This document shows positions 5,478-12,845 of a stretch of 22,471 nucleotides of DNA, piece by piece (position 1 is the stretch's first letter; the number at the start of each line of letters is the position of its first letter). A model generated the notes under the pieces. The model searched no databases. It had not been told where the DNA came from and saw nothing but the letters and a program-made list of their open reading frames with translations. Made by a program: the position numbers and the translations under genes. The DNA comes from Candidatus Eisenbergiella stercorigallinarum (GTDB lineage: Bacteria > Bacillota > Clostridia > Lachnospirales > Lachnospiraceae): assembly GCA_019120525.1 (NCBI GenBank), contig DWUW01000244.1, positions 1 through 22,471 on the forward strand, written 5' to 3'.

Positions 5478-6410
5478 ATGGCGATTTTCCGGAAAGCGGG
5501 CGCGGAAGCGAAGCAGGCCCGCGCGCAGGAGCAGAATCAGAATCTGATGAAGCTGATCCGAAGGGTTCACAGCGTGGTGGAGCACGAGGATATTCAGAAG
5601 CACAGACATTCGCAGGATTATTTCGGAGCGCTTCTGGGAAACAGCAGAGAGATGGATATCACATCGGAGGAGGTGGACGGGATGCACTGCGAATGGGTGC
5701 GCGTCCGCCGTCCGCATACGAAGAAAAAGGTGATCCTTTACTGCCATGGCGGCGGCTATTCCACGGGAAGCTGCATCTATGCCAGGACGCTGACGACGAA
5801 GCTTGCGTCCGCCGCCTCCATGGACGTGTTCTGCTTTGACTACAGGCTCGCGCCGGAGCATCCCTATCCGGCGGCGATTCTGGATGCAAAAAAGGCGTGG
5901 GATCATCTGATGCTCCAGGGCTTCGGCGCGGCGGATGTGATCGTCGCCGGGGATTCCGCCGGCGGCAATCTGGCCCTTGCGCTGACGCTTTCTCTGAAGG
6001 AGGAAGGACGCCTGCTGCCGGGCGGCCTGGTGCTCCTGTCTCCCTGGACGGACCTGACGGCCTCCGGCAACAGCCATGAGAGCCGGGCGGAGCTGGACCC
6101 TGTCCTGAATGAGGATTACCTGCGGGAGATGACGGAAAACTATGCGAAGGACGCGGACCGTCAGGATCCGCATGTGTCCCCGCTTTTCGCGGATTTTTCA
6201 GGCTTTCCCCCTGCCTGTATCCAGGTTGGGGACAACGAGGTGCTGTTAAGCGATTCCCTCCGCCTTCAGAAAAACCTGACGCAGGCAGGCGTGGCCGCGC
6301 GCCTGGAGGTGTTCGAGGGCATGTGGCATGTGTTCCAGATGTCGCCGTTCAAGACGGCTTCGGAGGCCATGGACAGGTGCGCGGAATTTATCCTGCAGCT
6401 GCAGGGATAG
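5478..6410 (+). CDS. alpha/beta hydrolase, hormone-sensitive-lipase (HSL) family
   Basis: This 310-residue cytoplasmic esterase-like enzyme carries the HSL oxyanion motif HGGG (90-93), nucleophile elbow GDSAGG with S160, a likely acid E254 in GDNEVLL and H284 in GMWHVF. A helical cap at about residues 1-50 is usual for the family. Substrates are typically acyl esters or deacetylation targets; the actual one is unknown. The start at 5478 is preferred because GGAG (5468-5471) stands six bases before it; an in-frame ATG at 5466 has no ribosome binding site. It is divergent from the acyltransferase operon, and such enzymes could work in opposite directions on one acyl product (inference). It ends 32 bp from the convergent VOC gene. 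Confidence 0.92.
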   Translation: MAIFRKAGAEAKQARAQEQNQNLMKLIRRVHSVVEHEDIQKHRHSQDYFGALLGNSREMDITSEEVDGMHCEWVRVRRPHTKKKVILYCHGGGYSTGSCIYARTLTTKLASAASMDVFCFDYRLAPEHPYPAAILDAKKAWDHLMLQGFGAADVIVAGDSAGGNLALALTLSLKEEGRLLPGGLVLLSPWTDLTASGNSHESRAELDPVLNEDYLREMTENYAKDADRQDPHVSPLFADFSGFPPACIQVGDNEVLLSDSLRLQKNLTQAGVAARLEVFEGMWHVFQMSPFKTASEAMDRCAEFILQLQG

Positions 6411-6442
6411 GCGGGGGAATCCTCCCCGGCCGCCCCGCAGCC

Positions 6443-6823
6443 CTATTCATGCAGCTCCAGGGGCAGACCGTCCGGATCCTTGAAAAAGGTCATCCGCTTC
6501 TGTGTGTATTCATCCACACGGACCGGCTCCGTCTCAATGCCGAGGCTGTTCAGCCAGGAAACGGCCTCATCCATATCTTCAACCCGGAAGGCCAGGTGGC
6601 GCAGGCCGCAGGCCTCCGGATAGCTGGGCCTTTCGGGACTTCCCGGAATGCCGAAAAGCTCAAGCTCACAGTCTCCCAGCTTCAGATCCAGCTTATGATC
6701 CCCTCTTTTTTCCCGGTAATTCTCCCGGATGATCTCAAATCCCAGCAGATCCACATAGAAATGCCGGGAACGTTCGTAGTCCGACGCGATGATCGCGACG
6801 TGATGAATGGCGTCAAGCTTCAT
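6443..6823 (-). CDS. VOC family protein, glyoxalase-I-like (YaeR/GloA2 type)
   Basis: This 126-residue single-chain VOC protein has two beta-alpha-beta-beta-beta halves and a readable metal site: H8 (HHVAI), E55 (LELFG), H76 (LRHLAF) and E123 (PLELHE). Length and motifs fit the YaeR/SMU1112c type often labelled lactoylglutathione lyase. Because Clostridia usually lack glutathione, the true substrate may be another thiol adduct or a small electrophile (inference). The start at 6823 follows GGGAGG by about five bases; the longer frame to 6943 has no equal site and would run into the promoter. It is transcribed alone, divergent from the HAAS operon and convergent with the hydrolase. Confidence 0.88.
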   Translation of the reverse strand: MKLDAIHHVAIIASDYERSRHFYVDLLGFEIIRENYREKRGDHKLDLKLGDCELELFGIPGSPERPSYPEACGLRHLAFRVEDMDEAVSWLNSLGIETEPVRVDEYTQKRMTFFKDPDGLPLELHE

Positions 6824-6883
6824 GGGGCCCTCCCGTCCAGCCGCTGTCTGCGGCAATGAAATCAGATGGATATTATCATTTAC

Positions 6884-6912
6884 AGTATAGCATCCTTCCG
6901 TAAGGAGCACAA
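6884..6912 (-). promoter_or_regulatory. likely promoter of the VOC gene
   Basis: On the minus strand TTGTGC (6907-6912) and TATACT (6884-6889) are 17 bp apart. The -10 is good and the -35 matches only TTG. It gives a leader of about 55 bases. Confidence 0.45.
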
Positions 6913-7012
6913 CCGGAGGAGCGCGGTTCTGAAATGGTTTCATGAAAACGGATTTAAGAAAATCTTTCGTTTTTCCTCAGCGTTTTTTCGCTGATTCTTT
7001 CAGGCTTCTTCC

Positions 7013-7041
7013 TTGCGGAATGGACGAAGCCGGGATATAGT
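7013..7041 (+). promoter_or_regulatory. promoter of the HAAS/DUF4097/PspC operon
   Basis: TTGCGG (7013-7018) and TATAGT (7036-7041) are separated by 17 bp. The predicted start lies about 57 bases before the HAAS ATG. Farther upstream, a 6-bp stem TCAGCG/CGCTGA (6977-6994) around six T residues sits between this and the VOC promoter; its role is unclear. Confidence 0.6.
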
Positions 7042-7105
7042 AAAACTGTAAATACGGCTGCCGGCCAGATCGGAAACGGCCGGGCATCCGGACGGGAGGT
7101 ATGGA

Positions 7106-7840
7106 ATGAACAGGACGGAATTCATGGAGCGGCTCGAAGAGCTTCTTTCGGATGTCCCGCAGGAGGAAAGAAGGGACGCGCTTCGATACTATAATGATTA
7201 TCTGGACGATGCGGGAGCGGAGAACGAAAACGCCGCGCTGGCGGCTTTGGTGTCCCCTGAAAATGTGGCGGACAGCATCCGGGCAGGCCTTCAGGAGGAA
7301 GAGGCTTCCGGGTCAGGGAGAAATGCCGTCGGGAGGCCTGTTTCCGGGCAAGAGCGAAATGCCGTCGGGAGGCCTGTTTCCGGGCAAGGGCGAAATGCCG
7401 CCGGGAGGCAGGCAACCGGGCCGGAGAGGCCCGGCAGGAAAGGGGAAGCCGGCAGGATCATCCTGACCGTCCTTGCCTGTATTTTCCTGCTTCCGGTCCT
7501 GATCCCGCTTGGCCTGGGCGCGGTTATCCTTGCCTTTTCTTTCCTGGTCTGCGCGGCTGTTTTCTTCGCTTCCATGATACTCTCCGGGATTGTTGTTCTG
7601 GTGATCGGCGTGGCCCTGAGCCTTTTTGCGCTTGTCAATCTTGCCGCGTTCCCGTCTTCGGCAGTGTGTATTCTCGGAGGAGGGATGGTCTGCGTGGGGA
7701 TCGGGCTTCTTTTGACGCTTTTCATGTGCTGGCTTGCGGGAAAGACCATCCCTGCCATGTGCAGGGGGTTTGTCAGCCTGTGCAGCCTGCCGTTTCATCG
7801 GAATAAGGGAGGGCGGCAGGAAGAGCGGCCTTTGTCCTGA
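7106..7840 (+). CDS. HAAS-domain membrane protein (DUF1700 type)
   Basis: The 244-residue protein starts with a HAAS domain (about 1-65: RTEFMERLEELL, then RRDALRYYNDYLDDA), a helical cytoplasmic module known from membrane proteins tied to transcription regulators. A repetitive basic linker follows (about 70-115), then four or so membrane segments (about 117-155, 157-180 and 184-212). GGGAGG lies about eight bases before the ATG at 7106. HAAS proteins are usually next to a PadR regulator; none is visible here, and a kinase lies at the end of the operon instead. The linker is encoded by 36-bp tandem repeats, which makes its length likely to vary. It probably acts as a membrane sensor or adaptor; that is inference. 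Confidence 0.88.
   Translation: MNRTEFMERLEELLSDVPQEERRDALRYYNDYLDDAGAENENAALAALVSPENVADSIRAGLQEEEASGSGRNAVGRPVSGQERNAVGRPVSGQGRNAAGRQATGPERPGRKGEAGRIILTVLACIFLLPVLIPLGLGAVILAFSFLVCAAVFFASMILSGIVVLVIGVALSLFALVNLAAFPSSAVCILGGGMVCVGIGLLLTLFMCWLAGKTIPAMCRGFVSLCSLPFHRNKGGRQEERPLS
7321..7428 (+). repeat. 36-bp in-frame tandem repeat in the HAAS gene
   Basis: Units 7321-7356 and 7357-7392 differ at one base; 7393-7428 is a diverged third copy. Each encodes 12 residues of the type RNAVGRPVSGQ plus one. Because the period is a multiple of three, copy number changes would keep the frame. Confidence 0.93.
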
Positions 7841-7876
7841 AATAGAAATCGTTGTTCTTTCGTGGATTTTTTAATA

Positions 7877-7889
7877 CCGCCTGCGGCGG
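7877..7889 (+). other. small GC hairpin just before the DUF4097 ribosome binding site
   Basis: CCGCC and GGCGG form a 5-bp stem with a 3-nt loop three to five bases upstream of GGAGGG. It may tune translation or mark an mRNA processing point; this is weakly supported. Confidence 0.35.
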
Positions 7890-7903
7890 AAAAGGAGGGA
7901 ATT

Positions 7904-8833
7904 ATGAATCAATGGATCAAAGGGATTCTGATCGCGTCGCTGGCGCTGATCATGCTTGGGGGGATCCTGGCGGCGGTCGGCGTGATGAGCGGCGGGCATG
8001 CCAGCCTGAATGCGCTGGCCGCGGGAGGGCTGCTTCCGGTGTCGGCTGCGGAAACGGATTCCGGAATCGCGTTTGACAACCGTTATCAGGTATGGACCAG
8101 CGATTTTGAGGAAACGCTGGAAGGCCTCCCGGAAGACGGGACAGGAAGGCTGGAAGTGGAGATCGGAAGCGTTTCCCTGCATGTTCTGGAATCAGAAGAA
8201 AAAACAGCCCGGATCCAGGGAACAGGAGTCCGTAAGGCGCAGGCTTATGTGGAGGACGGAACGCTTTATGTGCGGGCGGAAAGCGGGAAAAAACAGGTGA
8301 AATGGCTTTTCGGAGGCGGAAGGAGAAGTACGGAAACGGAAGGGGAGATCACCCTGTACCTGCCGGAGGGCTTTTCGGCAGAAAACGCCAGCCTGAATAT
8401 GGGGGCCGGGGAGCTGGTCATGGATGCGCTGCGGACGGACCGGCTGTACTGCAATGTCGGCATGGGAAGCCTGGAGATGAGAAAGCTGCGGGCACAGGAT
8501 GCCGAGGTATCCCTGGGTATGGGGGAAGTCGGGCTGTATGACGCTGAGGTTTCGGATATGACGGCGGATATCGGTATGGGTTCCATGTATATGGAAGGCG
8601 CTGTCTCGCAAGATTTGACGGCTTCCTGCGGGATGGGGAGCCTGGTCATGGAGCTTGCCGGAAGCGAAGGGGACTATAATTATGACGTTGCCGCCTCCAT
8701 GGGAAGCGTCCGGGTCGGAGAACGGGAATGCGCCGGGATGAGCGCGCACTGGGCTTCAGACGGCAAAGCGGTTGGGAATTTTGACTTGGACGTATCCATG
8801 GGAAGCGTGGAAATCTACTTTACAAATCCGTGA
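7904..8833 (+). CDS. DUF4097 family beta-repeat protein, membrane-anchored
   Basis: The 309-residue protein begins with an uncleaved-looking hydrophobic segment (about residues 5-27), then an extracytoplasmic region (from about 60) built of short repeats with the signature GMGS/GMGE/SMGS (for example NVGMGSLEM, SLGMGEVGL, DIGMGSMYM, SCGMGSLVM). Such repeats form a right-handed beta-solenoid as in DUF4097 and LiaG/LiaF-like proteins of envelope-stress loci. The start at 7904 has GGAGGG eight bases before; an in-frame ATG at 7862 lacks a site. It follows the HAAS gene by 63 bp in the same operon. It probably senses or buffers envelope damage together with the PspC protein downstream; that is inference from family context. 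Confidence 0.88.
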   Translation: MNQWIKGILIASLALIMLGGILAAVGVMSGGHASLNALAAGGLLPVSAAETDSGIAFDNRYQVWTSDFEETLEGLPEDGTGRLEVEIGSVSLHVLESEEKTARIQGTGVRKAQAYVEDGTLYVRAESGKKQVKWLFGGGRRSTETEGEITLYLPEGFSAENASLNMGAGELVMDALRTDRLYCNVGMGSLEMRKLRAQDAEVSLGMGEVGLYDAEVSDMTADIGMGSMYMEGAVSQDLTASCGMGSLVMELAGSEGDYNYDVAASMGSVRVGERECAGMSAHWASDGKAVGNFDLDVSMGSVEIYFTNP

Positions 8834-8885
8834 GGATAAGGGATAATGAAATAGGAAAGGGCATGGGCCCGGAAAGAGGTTATAT

Positions 8886-9257
8886 ATGGAATATCAGGAC
8901 AACAATCAGAACGGCGCGCAGCAGGGTGGCGCTTATCAGGACAGCGGCCGGGACTGGCAGCAGGGCAGCGCATACCAGGATAACAGGGAGAGTTGGAATA
9001 ACAGCCAGAACTGGAATGACGGCCGGAACTGGAACAACAGTCAGGACTGGGGGAATGGGAACGGTTCAGGAAGGCGTCTGGCCAGATCCGCGTCAAACCG
9101 GATGATCTGCGGCGTGTGCGCGGGAATCGCGGAATATTTCAACTGGGATCCTACCATTGTCCGGTTGGTATGGGTCGGCGCGAGCATTCTGTTAGGGGCG
9201 GGCTTTATGGGACTGATCGCCTATTTCATTGCCGCTGTGATCATGCCGGAAAGATAG
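8886..9257 (+). CDS. PspC domain protein with Q/N/W-rich N-terminus
   Basis: Residues 64-123 form a PspC domain: RLARSASNRMICGVCAGIAEYF, then a hydrophobic segment (about 93-119) ending in IMPER, typical of the family. The first 63 residues are a low-complexity, almost charge-poor tract of Q, N, G, W and S with recurring NWN, NWND and NSQ patterns; I know no function for it. PspC proteins sit in the cytoplasmic membrane and link phage-shock or Lia-type envelope stress signals. The ATG at 8886 has a moderate site (GAAAGAGG). It sits between the DUF4097 and flavin reductase genes in one operon. The N-terminal tract may be disordered and cytoplasmic (inference). Confidence 0.9.
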   Translation: MEYQDNNQNGAQQGGAYQDSGRDWQQGSAYQDNRESWNNSQNWNDGRNWNNSQDWGNGNGSGRRLARSASNRMICGVCAGIAEYFNWDPTIVRLVWVGASILLGAGFMGLIAYFIAAVIMPER

Positions 9258-9274
9258 GAAGGGAGGAACGGTAC

Positions 9275-9781
9275 ATGTGGGAGAAGATCAGGCCGGAAGA
9301 GCTTCATGAGAATCCGTTTTCGCTGATCGGCGAGGATTGGATGCTTGTAGCGGCGGCGGATGGCCAGAGGGTGAATGCCATGACTGCCAGCTGGGGCGGC
9401 ATGGGTATTCTCTGGGGAAAGAAGGTCGCGTTTCTCTTTGTGCGGCCGCAGCGTTACACAAAGGAGCTGATTGATAAGAGCGATAAGCTTTCCCTGAGCT
9501 TTTTTGATGAGAAGAAGAGGAAGATGCTGAACTATATGGGGACAGTTTCAGGCAGGGATGAGGATAAGATCGCAGCCTGCGGCCTGCATGTGGAAATGGT
9601 CAACAGCGCTCCCGTCTTTCAGGAAAGCCGTATGGTGCTTATCTGCCGCAAGCTGTACGCGCAGCCCATGGAAGAGGGATGCTTTGTGGATCCGGAGCTG
9701 ATCGGCAGGAATTATCCGGATCGGGATTACCATACGACGTATGTGGTGGAGATTGAGAAGATCCTCCTGCAGAGGCAGTGA
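9275..9781 (+). CDS. flavin reductase family protein (FMN-binding split barrel)
   Basis: The 168-residue protein reads as a flavin reductase-like FMN-binding split barrel: NAMTASWGGMGILWGKKVAFLFVRPQ (a core beta segment and RPQRYT loop that commonly contact FMN) followed by SLSFFDE and a C-terminal VVEIEKIL strand. Members bind FMN and reduce flavins or act as small oxidoreductases. The start at 9275 has GGGAGG eight to nine bases before; the frame opens at 9116 but that longer form overlaps the PspC gene. It lies 17 bp after PspC and ends 13 bp before the kinase, so it belongs to this operon, although a redox enzyme is an unusual member. A link to redox input for the kinase would be speculation. 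Confidence 0.88.
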   Translation: MWEKIRPEELHENPFSLIGEDWMLVAAADGQRVNAMTASWGGMGILWGKKVAFLFVRPQRYTKELIDKSDKLSLSFFDEKKRKMLNYMGTVSGRDEDKIAACGLHVEMVNSAPVFQESRMVLICRKLYAQPMEEGCFVDPELIGRNYPDRDYHTTYVVEIEKILLQRQ

Positions 9782-9794
9782 AAGGAGGAAGCGG

Positions 9795-10943
9795 ATGCGG
9801 CTTCTTTTTGGGGGAAGGACAGTAAAAAAGAAAGAACGCCGGCCTGCCGGAGCCAGTCTGCGGATTCAGAAATGGCTGTCGGGATGCAGGATCACATGGA
9901 AGGATGTCGGGATTACCCTTGGCATCCTTTTTGTTGCGACCATCGCCGCTTTTGTTTATGACCGGCTTACAGCGCAGACCATGAACGTGATCATGTTTTA
10001 TACGCTTGCGATCCTTCTTGTTTCCCGGCTGACCCAGGGATATGTACCCGGGATCGGGGCGGCTTTCCTGAGCGTATTTGCCGTCAATTATCTGTTCACC
10101 TATCCTTATTGGAAGCTGAATTTTATGCTTGACGGATATCCGGTCACTTTTATTTGCATGATGGTGATATCCGTACTGACCAGTATGGCGGCTTCCCACA
10201 TGAAAAAGCAGGCAAAAGAGCTGGCCGAGAGGGAAAAGCTTCTTGCCGAGGCGGAGAAGGAAAAAATGAGGGCCAATCTTCTGCGCGCCGTATCCCATGA
10301 CCTGCGTACGCCTCTGACGGGGATCATCGGAGCCAGCAGCTCTTATCTGGAGAATGAGGACAGGCTTACCGGAGAAGAAAAAAGGGAAATGGTAAGGCAC
10401 ATCGGGGAGGACGCGGACTGGCTTCTGAATATGGTGGAAAATCTTCTGACTGTGACCAGGATCAGCGAAGGGCGCGCCAGCGTGAACAAGTCGATGGAGC
10501 CGGTGGAGGAAGTGATGAGCGAGGCGGTTTTCCGTTTGAAAAAACGGTTTCCTGACGCGAATGTCCGCGTAGTCCTGCCCGAGGAATTTATCATGATCCC
10601 AATGGATGCCGTGCTGATCGAACAGGTGATCATCAATCTGCTGGAAAATGCCGTATACCATGCGCAAAGCAATGAGCCGGTGGTATGCAGCGCGCAGGAC
10701 GGCAAAGAGGGAGTGACCATTTTTGTGACAGACCAGGGTGTGGGGATCCCGGAGGACAAGCTGAGACACATTTTTGACGGAAGCGGGCAGACGGAAAACA
10801 GCGTCGCTGACGGGCATAAGGGTATGGGGATCGGCCTGTCCATCTGCAAAACGATCGTCACAGCGCACGGAGGAAGTATCGGCGCCCAAAACCACGGGCA
10901 TGGAGCCCGGTTTTATTTTACCCTGCCCAAAGATATGGAATAA
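9795..10943 (+). CDS. KdpD-type sensor histidine kinase (DUF4118, truncated form)
   Basis: The 382-residue kinase has four close membrane segments (about 37-55, 62-79, 82-101 and 113-132), the DUF4118 membrane module of KdpD, then a short coiled coil (136-160), HisKA with phospho-acceptor H168 in AVSHDLRTPLTG, and a full HATPase: N box INLLENAVYH (about 280-289), G1 DQGVGIP (313-319) and G2 GMGIGLS (343-349). It lacks the N-terminal KdpD and USP domains of full-length KdpD (about 900 aa), as in many Clostridia. The ATG at 9795 is preceded by AGGAGG. It should phosphorylate the OmpR-type regulator encoded tail-to-tail at 10961-11668. No kdpFABC genes are present, so its input may not be potassium. 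Confidence 0.9.
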   Translation: MRLLFGGRTVKKKERRPAGASLRIQKWLSGCRITWKDVGITLGILFVATIAAFVYDRLTAQTMNVIMFYTLAILLVSRLTQGYVPGIGAAFLSVFAVNYLFTYPYWKLNFMLDGYPVTFICMMVISVLTSMAASHMKKQAKELAEREKLLAEAEKEKMRANLLRAVSHDLRTPLTGIIGASSSYLENEDRLTGEEKREMVRHIGEDADWLLNMVENLLTVTRISEGRASVNKSMEPVEEVMSEAVFRLKKRFPDANVRVVLPEEFIMIPMDAVLIEQVIINLLENAVYHAQSNEPVVCSAQDGKEGVTIFVTDQGVGIPEDKLRHIFDGSGQTENSVADGHKGMGIGLSICKTIVTAHGGSIGAQNHGHGARFYFTLPKDME

Positions 10944-10960
10944 AAATGCAGAGGAAGAAA

Positions 10961-11668
10961 TCAGCCTCCCTCGTCCTCGGCCATCCGGTAGCCTACGCCG
11001 ATCTCGGTGAGGATGAAGCGGGGCTCCGCCGGATTTTTTTCCAGCTTCCGGCGGATGTTCGCCATATTAACGCGCAGGATGCGGTTGTTGTCGTCCGCGT
11101 AGGGGCCCCAGACGTGGGAGATGATGGCGTCGTAGGTCATCACACGGCCGGAGTTGACGGCGAGGAAGGAGACGATCTTGAATTCCACCTGGGTCAGATG
11201 GACGGGGATCTCATCCACGGTGATCAGGCGCTTCTCAAAATCAATGCGCAGGCCGCCCGCATGGTAGGCGCGGGAAGAGGAGGGGCCGGCGGCCATCTGC
11301 GCCCCGTGGCGCAGGGCAGTGCGGATGCGGGCCATCAGCTCCGGGGAGCCGAAGGGCTTGGTGATATAGTCGTCCGCGCCCAGATCCAGGGCGGTGACTT
11401 TCTCCTTTTCCTGGGTGCGGGCGGAAATGACGACGATGGGGATGGCGCTGTAGGCGCGGATCTGGCGGATCACATCCATGCCGTCCAGGTCGGGAAGCCC
11501 CAGATCCAGCAGGATGATCTCCGGGCACTGGGAGGCGGTGAGGGAAACGCCCTCCCGGCCAAGGCCCGTTGTGATGGTCCGATAGCCCTGGGCCTTCAGC
11601 GTGGTCGCGATGAAGTCGCAGATATTTTTTTCATCTTCAATGATCAGTACGGTTATCTTATTCTGCAT
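10961..11668 (-). CDS. OmpR/KdpE-type response regulator
   Basis: The 235-residue regulator has a receiver domain with the acidic pair E11/D12, phospho-acceptor D55 (IILLDLGLPD), S82 and K104 (DDYITKPF), then a flexible linker (about 120-135, rich in A, G, S) and an OmpR winged helix (about 138-232; RVNMANIRRKLE recognition helix and GVGYRM wing end). It resembles KdpE. The start at 11668 is chosen for GGAG six bases upstream; it overlaps the end of the DUF4317 gene by 11 bases, implying coupled translation. Its probable kinase partner is convergent, with stops 17 bp apart and no terminator between. Target promoters are unknown; the HAAS operon promoter at 7013 is a candidate (inference). Confidence 0.93.
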   Translation of the reverse strand: MQNKITVLIIEDEKNICDFIATTLKAQGYRTITTGLGREGVSLTASQCPEIILLDLGLPDLDGMDVIRQIRAYSAIPIVVISARTQEKEKVTALDLGADDYITKPFGSPELMARIRTALRHGAQMAAGPSSSRAYHAGGLRIDFEKRLITVDEIPVHLTQVEFKIVSFLAVNSGRVMTYDAIISHVWGPYADDNNRILRVNMANIRRKLEKNPAEPRFILTEIGVGYRMAEDEGG

Positions 11669-12827
11669 GCGTGTCTCCGTATTCATCCTCCTGCTGCGGC
11701 AGCGCCATGGTGCGCACATTGACTCCGTTCACTTCGATACGGTCGTTGACGGTGATCACCAGGCATTCCTTTCCATCGATGATCCTGGTCTCGATCAGGT
11801 CGGTCCGCTCCGGGTTCACCTTGATAACGATATCTGGCGTTTCGATGCTGAAGCTGCGGCCTCCAGCGATGTTGGACGCGAGAAGGGCGGTATCCTCTCC
11901 GGCGGCCGCATCGTAGGCTTCGTCGAAGGTTTCCAGCTTTTCCTCCGGCACGCCGCTCAGCTCAAAGAGCCGCTTCACGTCCGGGCGGGTGAGCACCAGA
12001 GGATCGGGGGAATCTTTGGTTTCCTCCACCAGCTCCGTGAGCTGTTCATGGATATTTCTTACCATTTCATAGTCCGCGTCCTCCCCCAGGGTGTCGGCGA
12101 TCAGGGTGTTGAAGGATTCCTTCTGGCTCTTCGCGGTGAGGGGAAGGGGGCAGCCGAACATGCTCTGCATGAAATCCGGCTGCAGCTCCTCGGCCTGTTT
12201 GGAAAAATAGAGCATGCCGTGGATATCGCTGCTTCTGTCGTTGAAGGCGGGGAAGAGGAAGCCCTTTACCGGCGGCTCCACCACCCAGTCCCGGATGCGG
12301 TTCTCGATCTGGTTATGCTCCGTGTTGTAGAAAAGGCCGGGCTTTGACAGCTTGACGGGGCAGAGGCTGCACAGCAGGTACTCATAGACCTCGTCGGAGG
12401 CGTCGAACATTTCGGAGCCGTCCGTGGATTTCCCGGGAATGTCATAGGCCACATGGATCAGGATGATATAATAGTTTTCCGGAAAATAATAGTTTTCAAT
12501 GATCTTATTGTAAAATTCCTCCAGCAGCGCATCGTCCTGCAGGCGGCTGTCCCGGAGCTTTAAGAGAAACTCCTGCGGACCGCCCGGATTCTCCGCGTCC
12601 AGGGGGAATTCCAGGTTCAGCAGGTTCTTTCCCAGGGTTCCGGAAAGGGTCTGCTTGAAAATATTGAAGTACTTGAAGGTTTCCTCCTCGGGAAGGGAGA
12701 GAAAGGCTTCCTTCAAGGTGGTTTTGATATTTTTTTCTCCGTCCACATAGCAGCCGCAGATGCGGGAGATGGAGCATTTTTCATGGGTATACTGTTTTCT
12801 GATCTCCAGGATCTCTTTTTTATTCAT
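11658..12827 (-). CDS. DUF4317 family protein
   Basis: This 389-residue soluble protein matches the DUF4317 family, common in Clostridia and of unknown function. The visible features are N-terminal MNKKEILEIRKQYTHEKCSISRICGCYVD with Cys 18, 24 and 26, a central region with NYYIILIHVAYDIP, LCSLCPVKLS and an RIRDWVVEPPVKGFLFPAF segment, and an acidic C-terminal part with a long run of short beta strands. There is no membrane segment. AAGGA lies about nine bases before the ATG at 12827. It follows the pyridoxal kinase by 18 bp and overlaps the response regulator by 11 bases, so it is co-transcribed with both. I know of no proven role. Confidence 0.85.
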   Translation of the reverse strand: MNKKEILEIRKQYTHEKCSISRICGCYVDGEKNIKTTLKEAFLSLPEEETFKYFNIFKQTLSGTLGKNLLNLEFPLDAENPGGPQEFLLKLRDSRLQDDALLEEFYNKIIENYYFPENYYIILIHVAYDIPGKSTDGSEMFDASDEVYEYLLCSLCPVKLSKPGLFYNTEHNQIENRIRDWVVEPPVKGFLFPAFNDRSSDIHGMLYFSKQAEELQPDFMQSMFGCPLPLTAKSQKESFNTLIADTLGEDADYEMVRNIHEQLTELVEETKDSPDPLVLTRPDVKRLFELSGVPEEKLETFDEAYDAAAGEDTALLASNIAGGRSFSIETPDIVIKVNPERTDLIETRIIDGKECLVITVNDRIEVNGVNVRTMALPQQEDEYGDTHAE

Positions 12828-12845
12828 GTCTGTTTTTCCTTTTCG

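Noticed and set aside
7313..7798. minus-strand repeat protein opposite the HAAS gene
   Set aside because: The repeat is a consequence of the 36-bp tandem repeat read backwards; the plus-strand HAAS and membrane segments are convincing.
9639..10901. 420-codon open frame on the minus strand
   Set aside because: It is antisense to the histidine kinase, whose H, N and G boxes are intact. It has no family resemblance.
9795..11668. true kdpDE potassium system
   Set aside because: The kinase lacks the KdpD N-terminal and USP domains and no kdpFABC genes are in the window. I keep only the KdpD/KdpE-type family label.
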